The notes below the pieces were generated by a model. It was given only the letters and a program-made list of their open reading frames with translations, did not search any database and was not told the origin of the DNA. A DNA stretch of 64,000 nucleotides from Micromonospora chokoriensis (GTDB lineage: Bacteria > Actinomycetota > Actinomycetes > Mycobacteriales > Micromonosporaceae): NCBI RefSeq assembly GCF_000718555.1, contig NZ_JOAN01000027.1:43369-107368 (forward strand). Direction: 5' to 3'. Below, piece after piece: positions 51,476-59,761 of this stretch. Both the position numbers and the translations under genes were made by a program. Numbering within the stretch: position 1 is the first letter of the stretch; each line of letters opens with the position of its first letter.

Positions 51476-52492
51476 ATGATCACTCCGACTCCCCTCATGC
51501 GCCTGGTGGCCGGTGTGTGGGGGTTCAAGACCCTCGCGGCGGGCGTTGAACTCGGCCTGTTCACCCGGCTCGCCGGTGGGCGGACGATGACCGTCGAGCA
51601 GGCCGCCGCCGAGTTCGGGCTGCCCGACCGCCCGGCGGACCTGCTGCTGGCCGCGTCCGCCTCGCTCGGCCTGTTGGAGAAGGCCGGCGATGGCTACCGC
51701 AACTCCGAGTTGGCCGAGCAGTTCCTGGTCGAGGGTCGCCCGTACTACTCCGGCGCGCAGATTCGCTACTCGGACCTGCGCACCTACCTACCCTGGCACC
51801 GCATCGGCGAGGCGCTGCGCACGGATCGGCCATTGACCTGGGACCCGGAGGCCCAACAGTCGATGTTCGACACCGCCGACCCGGAGATGCTGGCGCAGTT
51901 CTGGGACGCGATGTTCTCCACGTCCAGCTTCACCGCCAGCGCGCTGGCCGACGCGTACGACTTCTCCGCGCACCGCCGGCTGCTCGACGTCGGCGGCGGG
52001 GCCGGTGCGTTCCCGATCGAGTTCTGCCGCCGCCTGCCCGAGCTGCGGGCGACCGTCCTGGATCTGCCGCACGTCTGCGTCCGGACGCGGGAACGCGTCG
52101 CGCAGGCCGGTCTGACCGACCGGATCGACGCGGTGGGCGGTGACTTCCTCGCCGACCCGGAGCTGCCGGGCGAGCACGACGTCATCCTGCTCAGCATGAT
52201 CCTGCACGACTGGGACGAACCGACGAACCGGGCTCTGCTGGCCCGGTGCCACGCGGCGCTGCCGCCCGGCGGGGCGATCGTCGTCTGTGAACTGCTGCTC
52301 AACGACGAACGCACCGGGCCACCGGAGGCGGCCCTGATGGGGATGAACATGCTCGTCGAGACCGAGGGCGGCCGGAACTACTCCGGTGCCGAGTACGCGG
52401 CCTGGCTCACCGACGCCGGCTTCGTCGACGTGCGGACCGTGCCGTTCGACGCCCCCGGCGCCAACGGCGCGGTGGTGGCCCGACGGGCCTGA
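51476..52492 (+). CDS. O-methyltransferase, ASMT-like
   Basis: The 338-residue product fits the plant/actinobacterial O-methyltransferase family: an N-terminal winged-helix dimer domain (FKTLAAGVELGLFTRLAGG), then a Rossmann core with LLDVGGGAGAFPIEFCRRLP near 167, DVILLSMILHDWDEP carrying the catalytic His-Asp, and GGAIVVCELLLND. Substrates are usually phenols or related small molecules made by secondary metabolism. The ATG at 51476 is 42 bases after the sulfur operon and has its own likely promoter. A strong hairpin follows. Confidence 0.87.
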   Translation: MITPTPLMRLVAGVWGFKTLAAGVELGLFTRLAGGRTMTVEQAAAEFGLPDRPADLLLAASASLGLLEKAGDGYRNSELAEQFLVEGRPYYSGAQIRYSDLRTYLPWHRIGEALRTDRPLTWDPEAQQSMFDTADPEMLAQFWDAMFSTSSFTASALADAYDFSAHRRLLDVGGGAGAFPIEFCRRLPELRATVLDLPHVCVRTRERVAQAGLTDRIDAVGGDFLADPELPGEHDVILLSMILHDWDEPTNRALLARCHAALPPGGAIVVCELLLNDERTGPPEAALMGMNMLVETEGGRNYSGAEYAAWLTDAGFVDVRTVPFDAPGANGAVVARRA

Positions 52493-52499
52493 ACACGGA

Positions 52500-52540
52500 C
52501 GACACCCGGCCCCGGGTGCGAAACCGTGGGCCGGGTGTCG
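52500..52540. terminator. Bidirectional terminator hairpin
   Basis: A 13-base perfect stem (CGACACCCGGCCC with GGGCCGGGTGTCG) lies between the convergent methyltransferase and hydrolase genes, 8 bases after the first stop and 45 before the second. Confidence 0.75.
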
Positions 52541-52584
52541 CAGCGCCGTGGTGGCGCTGGTGTCCGATCGGCTACCGGGTCAGA

Positions 52585-53436
52585 TCAGGCGCGAGCCTTC
52601 GCCGGCTGCTTCATGAAGTCCAGGACCGCCTTGTTGATGTCGTCGGCGTTGGTCCACGGGAGACCGTGCGGCGCACCCTTGAGCGTGATGAGCTTGGCGG
52701 TCGGCATCATCGGCCCGAGCCGCTGGCCGGTCACCGGGTAGGGCAACACGTTGTCCTTGTCACCCTGGATAATCAGCACCGGTATGTCGATCTTCGGCAG
52801 GTCCGGGCGGAAGTCCTCCTGCCAAGCGGTCACGCTGTCGTGAGTGGCCTTGGCGGAGGCCATCGCGCCAATCTGCCAGTGCGCCCGGTACGCCTCCTCG
52901 CTGACCAGCTTGCCCTTGTTCTCGCTGTAGTTGAAGAACGCGTCGCAGAACTGGGTCAGGTAGGCGAACCGGTCCTTGATGATGGCGTCCTGGAAGCCCT
53001 TGAACAGGCTCGTGTCGACGCCCTCCGGGTTGTCCTTGGCCTTGGCCAGCATCGGTTGCAGCGGGCTGAGCACCACGGCCCGGCTGACCCGCTGCGAGCC
53101 GTAGTTGCCCAGGTACCGGATCACCTCGCCGGTGCCCATCGAGTGACCGATCAGGGTCACCTCGTTCAGGTCCAGCTCGGTCATCAGCACGTCCAGGTCC
53201 GCCGCGAACGTGTTGTAGTCGTACCCGAACGCCGGCTGCGCGGAGTTGCCATTACCGCGTCGATCGTAGGTGATCGTCCGATATCCGGCGTTGAGCAGCT
53301 GGGTGGTCACCTTCTCCCAGGTCGCGCCGTTGAACGGGAAGCCGTGGATCAGCACCACCGGCTTACCGGAACCGTGATCCTCGTAGTACAGGTCGATGGG
53401 CGCGGAGTTTTCCGTCCCCACGGTGATGAAAGGCAT
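52585..53436 (-). CDS. Alpha/beta hydrolase, non-heme chloroperoxidase-like
   Basis: The 283-residue product has the catalytic triad layout: GHSMG with Ser99, IQGDKDNVLPY with the acid, and LKGAPHGLPW with the His. The oxyanion region is LIHGFPFNG. This is the cofactor-free haloperoxidase/arylesterase group (family name historical; normal activity is ester hydrolysis). Start ATG 53436 opens the first strand PFITVGTENSAPIDLYYED. It ends near the bidirectional hairpin and is divergent from the small secreted protein pair. Confidence 0.87.
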   Translation of the reverse strand: MPFITVGTENSAPIDLYYEDHGSGKPVVLIHGFPFNGATWEKVTTQLLNAGYRTITYDRRGNGNSAQPAFGYDYNTFAADLDVLMTELDLNEVTLIGHSMGTGEVIRYLGNYGSQRVSRAVVLSPLQPMLAKAKDNPEGVDTSLFKGFQDAIIKDRFAYLTQFCDAFFNYSENKGKLVSEEAYRAHWQIGAMASAKATHDSVTAWQEDFRPDLPKIDIPVLIIQGDKDNVLPYPVTGQRLGPMMPTAKLITLKGAPHGLPWTNADDINKAVLDFMKQPAKARA

Positions 53437-53601
53437 GTTTTACTCCTGCTCCGGTTTGGGCTGTCGGACGTCACGCGCTTTCCCGTCGGGTCGCCAGATA
53501 TGCCGGCCACCGAGAGCCCTCACCGACCGCCCCCCATCGACATTTATCGACCCCATCGGTACGCTCGCCGGTAGAAAAGTTTCGGCGTACGGGAGGTGGG
53601 C

Positions 53602-53922
53602 ATGCCCCGACGAAGGCGCGCGAGCGCCGCCGCGTTGGCCATCGGAGCGACCGCGGTCGCGTTGGGCGCCGCGCCAGCGCAGGCCGACCCGGTGGTGCCA
53701 CGGCACGCAATCGTGGTCTGCCAGAGCGCCAGCCTCTACGCCAACTACGACTCGGCTGGCGGGCCCACCGGCCTCAAGCGCACCCTGGAATACGGCAACA
53801 AGATCGGCCACACGCCGGGGGCCCACCCGGTCTACAACGGGTGGGCGGCGTCGTTCGACTTCGGCCCCAACGACTGGGGCTACGTTCGCATCGAGTGCAT
53901 CGGCGGGTACGACTCATGGTGA
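53602..53922 (+). CDS. Small secreted cysteine-containing protein 1
   Basis: The 106-residue product has a signal peptide ending APAQADP, so about 77 residues are exported. The mature part (HAIVVCQSASLYANYDSAGG and WGYVRIECIGGYDSW) has two cysteines likely to form one disulfide, and SH3-like beta spacing. GGGAGG lies before ATG 53602. It overlaps the next gene by 7 bases, so the two are made together. Function unknown. Confidence 0.75.
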   Translation: MPRRRRASAAALAIGATAVALGAAPAQADPVVPRHAIVVCQSASLYANYDSAGGPTGLKRTLEYGNKIGHTPGAHPVYNGWAASFDFGPNDWGYVRIECIGGYDSW

Positions 53923-54209
53923 CCCGACGCCGCGCCACGGCGACCGCCGCCCTGCTGGCCGGGGTCATCGCCGCGACAGTCGCCCTGCCGGCCCCTGCCC
54001 AGGCCGCCAACGGCACGATCGGTCAACGCGAGACGGTCTGCGCGAGCGACCTGTTCGTCCGCACCCAGCCCGTCGGCGCCTGGATGGGCACCCTCTACCA
54101 GGGTCAGACGTTCCTGGTAGAGGGCCCACGCAGCGGCGGCTACGTCTACGGCTTCGCCTACGGGCACATCAACCGGCGCGGCTGGGTGCAGGACGGCTGG
54201 TTCTGCTGA
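53916..54209 (+). CDS. Small secreted SH3-like protein 2
   Basis: The 97-residue product has a signal peptide ending PAPAQAANG. A bacterial SH3-like domain follows: ETVCASDLFVRTQPVGAWM, LYQGQTFLVEGPRSGGYVYG, and GWVQDGWFC with the terminal cysteine. The cysteine near the start and the last residue probably pair. Start is ATG 53916 or GTG 53919, both overlapping the upstream gene. Paired with protein 1, probably as a functional unit at the cell surface. Confidence 0.75.
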   Translation: MVTRRRATATAALLAGVIAATVALPAPAQAANGTIGQRETVCASDLFVRTQPVGAWMGTLYQGQTFLVEGPRSGGYVYGFAYGHINRRGWVQDGWFC

Positions 54210-54268
54210 ACGGCCCGCCGGCAAGACAGGGGTTTCGTGGCCCACCCGCGACGGCCTAGCCTCGGATC

Positions 54269-55135
54269 ATGAGCCTTCCGCCCCGACTGAGGGCTGTCAG
54301 CGACCTGCACGTCGGGCACCCGCAGAACCGCGCGTTCGTCCAGGAGCTACACCCGGACAACGTTGGCGACTGGCTGCTCGTCGCCGGTGACGTCGCCGAC
54401 CAGTACGCCGACATCGAGTGGGCGCTCGGGCTGCTGAGCAGCCGGTTCGCCCGCGTCGTCTGGGCCCCGGGCAACCACGAGCTGTGGACACCGCCGCGTG
54501 ACCCGGTCACGTTGCGCGGCGAGGAGCGCTACCAGGAGCTGGTGCGGATGTGCCGGCGGTTGGGGGTCGTCACCCCGGAGGACCCGTACCCGGTGTGGGA
54601 CGGCGACGGCGGCCCGGCCACGATCGCCCCGCTCTTCGTGCTCTACGACTACACGTTCCGGGTGCCGGAGGCGCGCACGCAGGAGGAGTCGCTGGAGCTG
54701 GCGTACGCGGCCGGGGTGGTGTGCACCGACGAGGCGCTGCTGCACCCCGACCCGTACCCGAGCCGGGAGGCCTGGTGCGCGGCCCGGATCACCGAGACCG
54801 AACGCCGGCTGGCCGAACGCGACCCAGCGCTGCCGACGGTGCTTGTCAACCACTACCCGCTGGTGCGCGAACCCACCGATATCCTGCGGTACCCGCTCTT
54901 CGCCCAGTGGTGCGGCACCGTGCGCACCAGCGACTGGCACCTGCGCTTCGACGCGGCCACCGTGGTCTACGGGCACCTGCACATCCCCCGCACCACCTTC
55001 CACGACGGGGTGCGTTTCCAGGAGGTCTCCCTCGGCTACCCCCGCGAGTGGCAGCGGCGGGGGCCGGTGCCCGACCCGGTGCGCACCATCCACCCTGCCG
55101 ACGACGTACGCCGGCGCTCGTCCGTCAGCGGGTGA
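54269..55135 (+). CDS. Metallophosphoesterase
   Basis: The 288-residue product has the calcineurin-like metal motifs: AVSDLHVGHPQN near 9, LLVAGDVADQYADIEWAL, WAPGNHELWTPP, LVNHYPLV and VVYGHLHIPRTTF, giving the D-x-H, G-D, G-N-H and G-H-x-H sites for two metals. The family includes 2',3'-cyclic nucleotide and other phosphodiesterases; the substrate here is unknown. The ATG at 54269 opens the first strand. Confidence 0.87.
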   Translation: MSLPPRLRAVSDLHVGHPQNRAFVQELHPDNVGDWLLVAGDVADQYADIEWALGLLSSRFARVVWAPGNHELWTPPRDPVTLRGEERYQELVRMCRRLGVVTPEDPYPVWDGDGGPATIAPLFVLYDYTFRVPEARTQEESLELAYAAGVVCTDEALLHPDPYPSREAWCAARITETERRLAERDPALPTVLVNHYPLVREPTDILRYPLFAQWCGTVRTSDWHLRFDAATVVYGHLHIPRTTFHDGVRFQEVSLGYPREWQRRGPVPDPVRTIHPADDVRRRSSVSG

Positions 55136-55550
55136 GGCCGACCAACGTGGCCAGTCGCGCCACGCCGGCCGGCGCCGGCTGAGCGCGAGCGACATCGGCG
55201 ATCACGGTACGCGCCAACGGCCGGCACCGAACCTCAGCCGGCGCGACACTGTCCGCGTCGACCAGCGCGCGAGCCGCGCCGCGCAGGTCACCCACCTGGA
55301 GGTACGCCCGCGCGACGTCCACCAGGTAAGCGCCCCGATACTCGGCCGGCAACCGCCGCCACGCCTCCCGCCGCACCACGGCCGAGTGCCGCTGTAGTGC
55401 CTCGACGGCGTCACCGCGTTGCGCCGCCACCAGCACCCGTGCGAGGTCGACGGGGATCGGCCCGAAGCTGGTGCGGTGCGGGTCGTCGTACCCCCTCAGG
55501 CTGGCGGCGATTCCCGCGGCCTGCTCGGTCAGCTCGTCGGCCCGGCGGTG
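55125..55550 (-). pseudogene. 5'-truncated TPR-type regulator gene
   Basis: The minus strand reads 141 residues of a typical helical C-terminal domain of XRE/TPR regulators (DDPHRTSFGPIPVDLARVLV, LQRHSAVVRREAWRRL, VARAYLQVGDLRGAARALV). The frame begins right after an in-frame stop at 55551-55553, and the N-terminal DNA-binding part is missing. A short product from the GTG at 55436 is possible but unlikely to be functional. Confidence 0.65.
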
Positions 55551-55696
55551 TCAACACTCACCTCTACGGCACCCCGGCCGCGTACGCGCCGGTGTTGCAC
55601 CTGCGTCGGCTCGGCGGCGGGAACTTGTTCGACAGCTACGTTGCGAGCTTCAACCGAGTCCTCGGGAAGAAGCGGGCCGTCTGGCCTGAGCACTGA
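55550..55696 (+). pseudogene. C-terminal fragment of a DUF5919-like helix-turn-helix gene
   Basis: From 55550 the plus strand reads THLYGTPAAYAPVLHLRRLG, then LFDSYVASFNRVLGKKRAVW and a stop at 55694-55696. This resembles the end of actinobacterial XRE/DUF5919 proteins. Everything upstream of 55550 is missing, so this is a stump. The family recognition is from the GxLFDSYVASFxRV motif. Confidence 0.55.
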
Positions 55697-55722
55697 GCCG
55701 CAAGCAGCGGAAGGCTGGACGC

Positions 55723-56193
55723 ATGGCCCGGATCGACCACTTCAACAACCCGAACGCCCCGAAGCCGAACAGCATCGTCGTGGCCGTGACCGTCTTCGTT
55801 CAGGACGAGCAGGGACGGGTCCTGCTCATTCGGCGGACCGACAACGGCCTCTGGGCGCTGCCCGGTGGCGCCCAGGACTTTGGCGAGTACATCGCCGAGA
55901 CGGCGGTGCGCGAGACGTGTGAGGAGACCGGAGTCGAAGTCAAGGTAACTGGTGTGATCGGGATCTACACCAACCCGAACCACCTGGTCGAGTACAGCGA
56001 CGGCGAAGTTCGGCAGCAGTTCTCGATCTGCTTCCGGGGCCAGTACGTAGGCGGCGAACCGACGACCAGCGACGAATCGTCGGCGGCGCGATGGGTAGCG
56101 GAGGACGAGTTGGACAAACTCTCGACCCATCCGTCGATGCGGTTACGCATCGACCATGGCATCGGGGAAAGAAGCAAGCCCTACATCGGCTGA
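55723..56193 (+). CDS. Nudix hydrolase
   Basis: The 156-residue product has a complete Nudix box GGAQDFGEYIAETAVRETCE then ETG, residues 48-70, with the REX2EEXG core for Mg2+ and pyrophosphate cleavage. The substrate is unknown (nucleotide or dinucleotide). ATG 55723 begins the first strand region. Its last 13 bases overlap the end of the HD-domain gene on the other strand. Confidence 0.88.
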   Translation: MARIDHFNNPNAPKPNSIVVAVTVFVQDEQGRVLLIRRTDNGLWALPGGAQDFGEYIAETAVRETCEETGVEVKVTGVIGIYTNPNHLVEYSDGEVRQQFSICFRGQYVGGEPTTSDESSAARWVAEDELDKLSTHPSMRLRIDHGIGERSKPYIG

Positions 56194-56738
56194 GTTCGCA
56201 TGCGGCCTCTGGCCCGCCGGACGGCATCCGTCAGCGCAGGCTCTGCCCTCGCCCAGAATCTGCTGACAAGGTCTTCGGGGCCGTACCGCTCGCGGATTTC
56301 GGCAAGTCGTTCCTTCACCGTCAGATCTTGACCGTCTGGGCCGGTCGTCATGTCGGCGAACCACAGCACATCGGACGTGGGCGACTCCTCACGCATGAAC
56401 TCGCTTGATAGCACCTCGGCCAAGCCGCGTTCGTCCGCCTCGTAGGAGGCGCATGAGTGGTGTGCAACCAAGCCAGCAACTCGGCTGGAGAAGCCCTCCC
56501 GCAGTAGCCATCGCGCCCCATCTAAGGCGTGCATGCCCGTGTTCACTATGTCGGGGGCGTACCCGATGTCGTGAAGCCACGCAGCAGCAACTGCGACTTC
56601 AACATCCGCCTCCGCTAGCGGAGCGATTCGTCCAGCCTTCGCGGCCACTGCCTGCACATGCCGCCATCGGCGAGGCAAGGCATTAGCAAGTTGATGTTCG
56701 GCAACCCGGGGCGCCCGGTCGAGATGAGCTTCACCCAC
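56181..56738 (-). CDS. HD-domain phosphohydrolase
   Basis: The 185-residue product has an HD domain: RWRHVQAVAAKAG (His27), AAWLHDIGYAPD with His56-Asp57, GLVAHHSCASYEA, and a later Asp in WFADMTTGPDG. The H...HD...D set binds metals in phosphohydrolases. The tail ends in a basic stretch. ATG 56738 opens the first helix. It is convergent with the Nudix gene, overlapping by 13 bases. Confidence 0.82.
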   Translation of the reverse strand: MGEAHLDRAPRVAEHQLANALPRRWRHVQAVAAKAGRIAPLAEADVEVAVAAAWLHDIGYAPDIVNTGMHALDGARWLLREGFSSRVAGLVAHHSCASYEADERGLAEVLSSEFMREESPTSDVLWFADMTTGPDGQDLTVKERLAEIRERYGPEDLVSRFWARAEPALTDAVRRARGRMRTQPM

Positions 56739-56759
56739 CAGCCGATCTTACGGCCTACC

Positions 56760-56995
56760 AACACGGTGTTGCCGGTGACGAGAATCCGCACGTAGCGCAT
56801 CCGGGCGGCAGTGAGGATGAGCGTCACCCGGTTACCGGTGGCGGGCCGAAGGTCCGCCCCGCCGCCGCGACCAGCGTGCCGAAGCTACCTCCGTCGGCCC
56901 TGCCATGCATCGCCAGGGTCTGCGTGCGAGTGGCCCAGGCCCGCCGACGGAACAGCTTCAGCATCACCCGCACCGACCGGTCGTGGAATGCCCCC
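56760..56995 (-). pseudogene. Decayed CBM32 (F5/8 type C) fragment
   Basis: The minus strand carries the same end sequence as the last CBM32 of the gene at 57250: for example MRYVRILVTGNTVLVGRK compared with the intact ARYVRISVTGNTGWPAG. Runs of matching bases continue back to about 56995. It is a partial, substituted copy with no start. It probably came from a tandem duplication, now separated from the gene by repeat elements. Confidence 0.7.
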
Positions 56996-56998
56996 CAC

Positions 56999-57024
56999 GC
57001 CGGGACAGAAAGCGCAAGATCGCG
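56999..57024. repeat. Family A half-element, copy 3
   Basis: GACAGAAAGCGCAAGATCGC, the same half as at 12674-12753 and 45314-45339. It lies 10 bases before a family B palindrome. Confidence 0.65.
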
Positions 57025-57034
57025 GACAGGCCCT

Positions 57035-57110
57035 GTCGATCATGGAGTTGTGGTGCCGGTTTTGCCATATAAAAGAGCACTTTGTTGCCCACCATAACTC
57101 CATGATCGAC
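57035..57110. repeat. Interspersed palindrome, family B copy 3
   Basis: Outer ends GTCGATCATGGAGTTGTGG and its complement, with one mismatch, around an AT-rich centre (TTTGCCATATAAAAGAGC). Third copy of the family. The remaining gap up to 57249 shows no gene. Confidence 0.85.
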
Positions 57111-57249
57111 GAAGCAGTGCGGGGGTGCACGCGGGTGGCACGCCGGCTCGCTCAGCCCAGCCGGCAACGTGGACCTGGGCAGGGCGCGGCTTGCGCCCGT
57201 TCGACGAGCTCAGCGGCCGCCGCTCCCCCGACGGCCGCCCCACCCCTAG

Positions 57250-59637
57250 TCAGCTGGCGTACACCTCCAGCGCCGACAGTTGGCCTGCGGGCCAGCCGGT
57301 GTTGCCGGTGACTGAGATTCGCACGTAGCGCGCCTGGGCGGCGCTGAAGGTCAGCGTCACCTGGTTACCAGTAGCCGGGTCGAAGGTGCGCCCCGCCGAT
57401 CCGACAAGCGTGCTGAAGCTCCCCCCATCGGCGCTGCCCTGCACCGAGAGGGTCTGCGTACGAGCACCCCACGCCGACGACGGCGGCAGCTTCAGCACCA
57501 CCCGCCCGACCGTGCGCGAGGAACCCAGATCGACCTGCACCCACTGCGGGAACGCACTGTTGGCACTCTCCCAGTAGCTGTTGGCGTCACCGTCCACCAC
57601 GTTGCCCGACCCGTAGCTCTGAACGTGACTGCTCTCGCTGGTGGGTCGGCCCCGGGCGAGGTCCGAGTTGGCCGCAGCGTCCGTGGTGACGGTGACCGCC
57701 GAGGACGCGCCAGACGTGTTGCCGGCGGCGTCGCGCGCGACGACAGTGAAGGTGTACGCGGTGGACGCGCTCAGCCCGCTGACAGTCGCCGTGGTGCCAG
57801 TGACGGTGGCGACGACGTTGCCGCCCTGGCGTACCTGGTAGCCGGTGACCCCGGTGTCGTCGGTGGACGCCGTCCAGGAAAGGGACACGCTCGTCGACGT
57901 CTTCCCAGTCACCGTGAGCCCGCTCGGTGCGGTCGGCGGGTTGTCCGGGACGGTGCTGCCGGCGTACACCTCGACCTGGGCGAGCTGGCCCGCCGGCCAG
58001 CCGGTGTTGCCGGCGATGCTCAGCCGGACGTAGCGGGCCGTGCTGGTCGTCAGCGTGCGCGTCACGGTGTTGCCGGTCGCCGGGTCGAAGGTGAACGCGG
58101 AGGCCGCGGCGATGGTGGCGAAGGAGCTGCCGTCGACGCTGCCCTGCACGGTGATGGTCTGGGTACGCGCACCCCAGCCGGTGGGCAGCCGCAGCACGAG
58201 CTTGTTGACCTGGTGACTGGCGCCGAGGTCGACCTGCCACCAGTGCGGGAAAGAGCCGCCGCTGCTCTCCCAGTAGCTGCCGGCGTCGGAGTCCACCGCG
58301 TTGCTCGCCGGGAATCCGCCGCCCTGGCTGCTGGCCGAGGTGGGTCGGCCGGCGGCGAGGTTTCCGCCGGTCGGGGGCGGGGTGCCGACCATCGGCTGGG
58401 TGGGGCGGACGGCGGTGAGGGCGAGCTGCCCCTTGAGCATCCGGCCACCATCGGCGGTGATGCGCAGGTAGTAGTCGGCGGAGCAGGCGACGCCGTCCTC
58501 GTCGAGGGCCCGGATGTTCACGCCGGCCGGGGTGGTGGCCTGCGTTTCGGACGTCTTGGCGATCTGGTTGCCCTCGTTGTACTCGTCGAACATGGACACG
58601 TAGAGGCCCTGGGAGCCGAGCCGGACCATGTTGTAGATGTGCCGCCAGTAGAAGTCGCCGTGCTTGCGGTGGCCCCCGGCGAGGTCGCCGGGCATCACGC
58701 AGGGCAGGTAGTCGATGCCGCGCGCCGCACAGTCGGCCATGTCGCCGACGTTGACGTTGTTGTAGTACGAGTCGAGTTCCTCCACCGTCCTGGCCCGGTA
58801 GACCATCCAGGGCGAGATCGCGTGGAACGCGTGGTAGACGTCGAGGAAGCCGGGGCGGGAGTCCTCGATGCCCTGCCGCCACCAGGTCGGGACGCCACCG
58901 ATGACGTAGCAGCCCTGCGCCTTGAACCAGTTGATGACCTCCAGGCAGGGGCCCGGGGTGAAGGGTCGGCTGGGCTCGCTGAAGCCGAAGCCCCAGATGC
59001 AGACGACCGGCTTGCCGTTCTGCCGGGCGTACGCCGACGACGCGGTGTGCGCAGCCATCTTCGTCGTCCAGTCGGTCTTGATCTCCGATTGGAAGGTCAG
59101 CCAGTCGGTGACGTCGTACATGATGTAGAACTTGCGGTTGTACCGCTCGGCGGCGGAGCGGACCTTCTGGGTCATCGCGTCGCGGGTGGGGCCCTCGTCG
59201 CCCATCGGGTTGAACCGTTGCAGGGCGGCGGTGTCGCAGCCATACTCCTGCATCCAGCGGAAGTGGGTGTCGACTGTCTGCTGGTCGTACGAGGAGAAGA
59301 GGGTGGCCGGCTGGCCGTTGCCCAGGTTGGGGTACGCGGTGGGGTAGGTGCGGGTGTACTCGCGGGTGTCCGGCCAGGACACGATCGTGGTGTTGGCGGG
59401 CGAGGGCGGTTGGAACCGGTCGCGGCCCCAGTGCCACCATCCGCCGATCGGCGCCCCGTCGCCGGGGGCGCTGAACCAGCCCTGGTAGCCGACCGTCACC
59501 TTGCCGACCACGTCTCCGGGGGGACTGGCGGCGTGCGCGGGGCTGGACAGGCTGGTGAGCAGTTCGGTGGTGGAGGCGGTGGCGAGGGCGGACCCAGCTA
59601 GCACCGACGTGACGAACCTGCGGCGGGAGACCGCCAT
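57250..59637 (-). CDS. TAT-exported GH99/GH71-like glycoside hydrolase with CBM32-FN3-CBM32
   Basis: The 795-residue product has a TAT signal (SRRRFVTSVLAGSALATAST, residues about 4-23). A TIM-barrel domain related to GH99/GH71 enzymes follows: KVTVGYQGWFSAPGDGAP, GGWWHWGRDRFQPPSP, FYIMYDVTDWLTFQS, VVCIWGFGFSEPSRPF and MFDEYNEGNQIAKTSE. The acidic FDEYNEGN segment is a candidate catalytic region. Then come a CBM32 (F5/8 type C) domain, an FN3 domain (LTVTGKTSTSVSLSWTAS) and a second CBM32. It should be folded in the cytoplasm, exported and act on complex polysaccharide. AAGGAG lies upstream of ATG 59637. It ends at the CBM32 relic zone. Confidence 0.82.
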   Translation of the reverse strand: MAVSRRRFVTSVLAGSALATASTTELLTSLSSPAHAASPPGDVVGKVTVGYQGWFSAPGDGAPIGGWWHWGRDRFQPPSPANTTIVSWPDTREYTRTYPTAYPNLGNGQPATLFSSYDQQTVDTHFRWMQEYGCDTAALQRFNPMGDEGPTRDAMTQKVRSAAERYNRKFYIMYDVTDWLTFQSEIKTDWTTKMAAHTASSAYARQNGKPVVCIWGFGFSEPSRPFTPGPCLEVINWFKAQGCYVIGGVPTWWRQGIEDSRPGFLDVYHAFHAISPWMVYRARTVEELDSYYNNVNVGDMADCAARGIDYLPCVMPGDLAGGHRKHGDFYWRHIYNMVRLGSQGLYVSMFDEYNEGNQIAKTSETQATTPAGVNIRALDEDGVACSADYYLRITADGGRMLKGQLALTAVRPTQPMVGTPPPTGGNLAAGRPTSASSQGGGFPASNAVDSDAGSYWESSGGSFPHWWQVDLGASHQVNKLVLRLPTGWGARTQTITVQGSVDGSSFATIAAASAFTFDPATGNTVTRTLTTSTARYVRLSIAGNTGWPAGQLAQVEVYAGSTVPDNPPTAPSGLTVTGKTSTSVSLSWTASTDDTGVTGYQVRQGGNVVATVTGTTATVSGLSASTAYTFTVVARDAAGNTSGASSAVTVTTDAAANSDLARGRPTSESSHVQSYGSGNVVDGDANSYWESANSAFPQWVQVDLGSSRTVGRVVLKLPPSSAWGARTQTLSVQGSADGGSFSTLVGSAGRTFDPATGNQVTLTFSAAQARYVRISVTGNTGWPAGQLSALEVYAS

Positions 59638-59713
59638 GACGACCACTCCTTCGGGACGGAAGGCATTGACGGCCATCGTGGCAGCAGTGGATGCCGACCC
59701 GCAAGAGTTAGAC

Positions 59714-59735
59714 TGATCGATGAAATTCCCGATCA
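59714..59735. promoter_or_regulatory. Operator candidate upstream of the glycoside hydrolase
   Basis: TGATCG-10 bases-CGATCA is a perfect inverted repeat 77 bases before the start, with a GAAATTCC-like centre resembling GAAA-type elements of actinobacterial carbohydrate genes. Confidence 0.4.
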
Positions 59736-59761
59736 GATGACAGGAATTACATGCTGGAGCG

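Noticed and set aside
57625..59601. 658-residue plus-strand frame opposite the glycoside hydrolase
   Set aside because: No family motif, while the opposite strand has a TAT signal, a barrel domain and two CBM32 domains.
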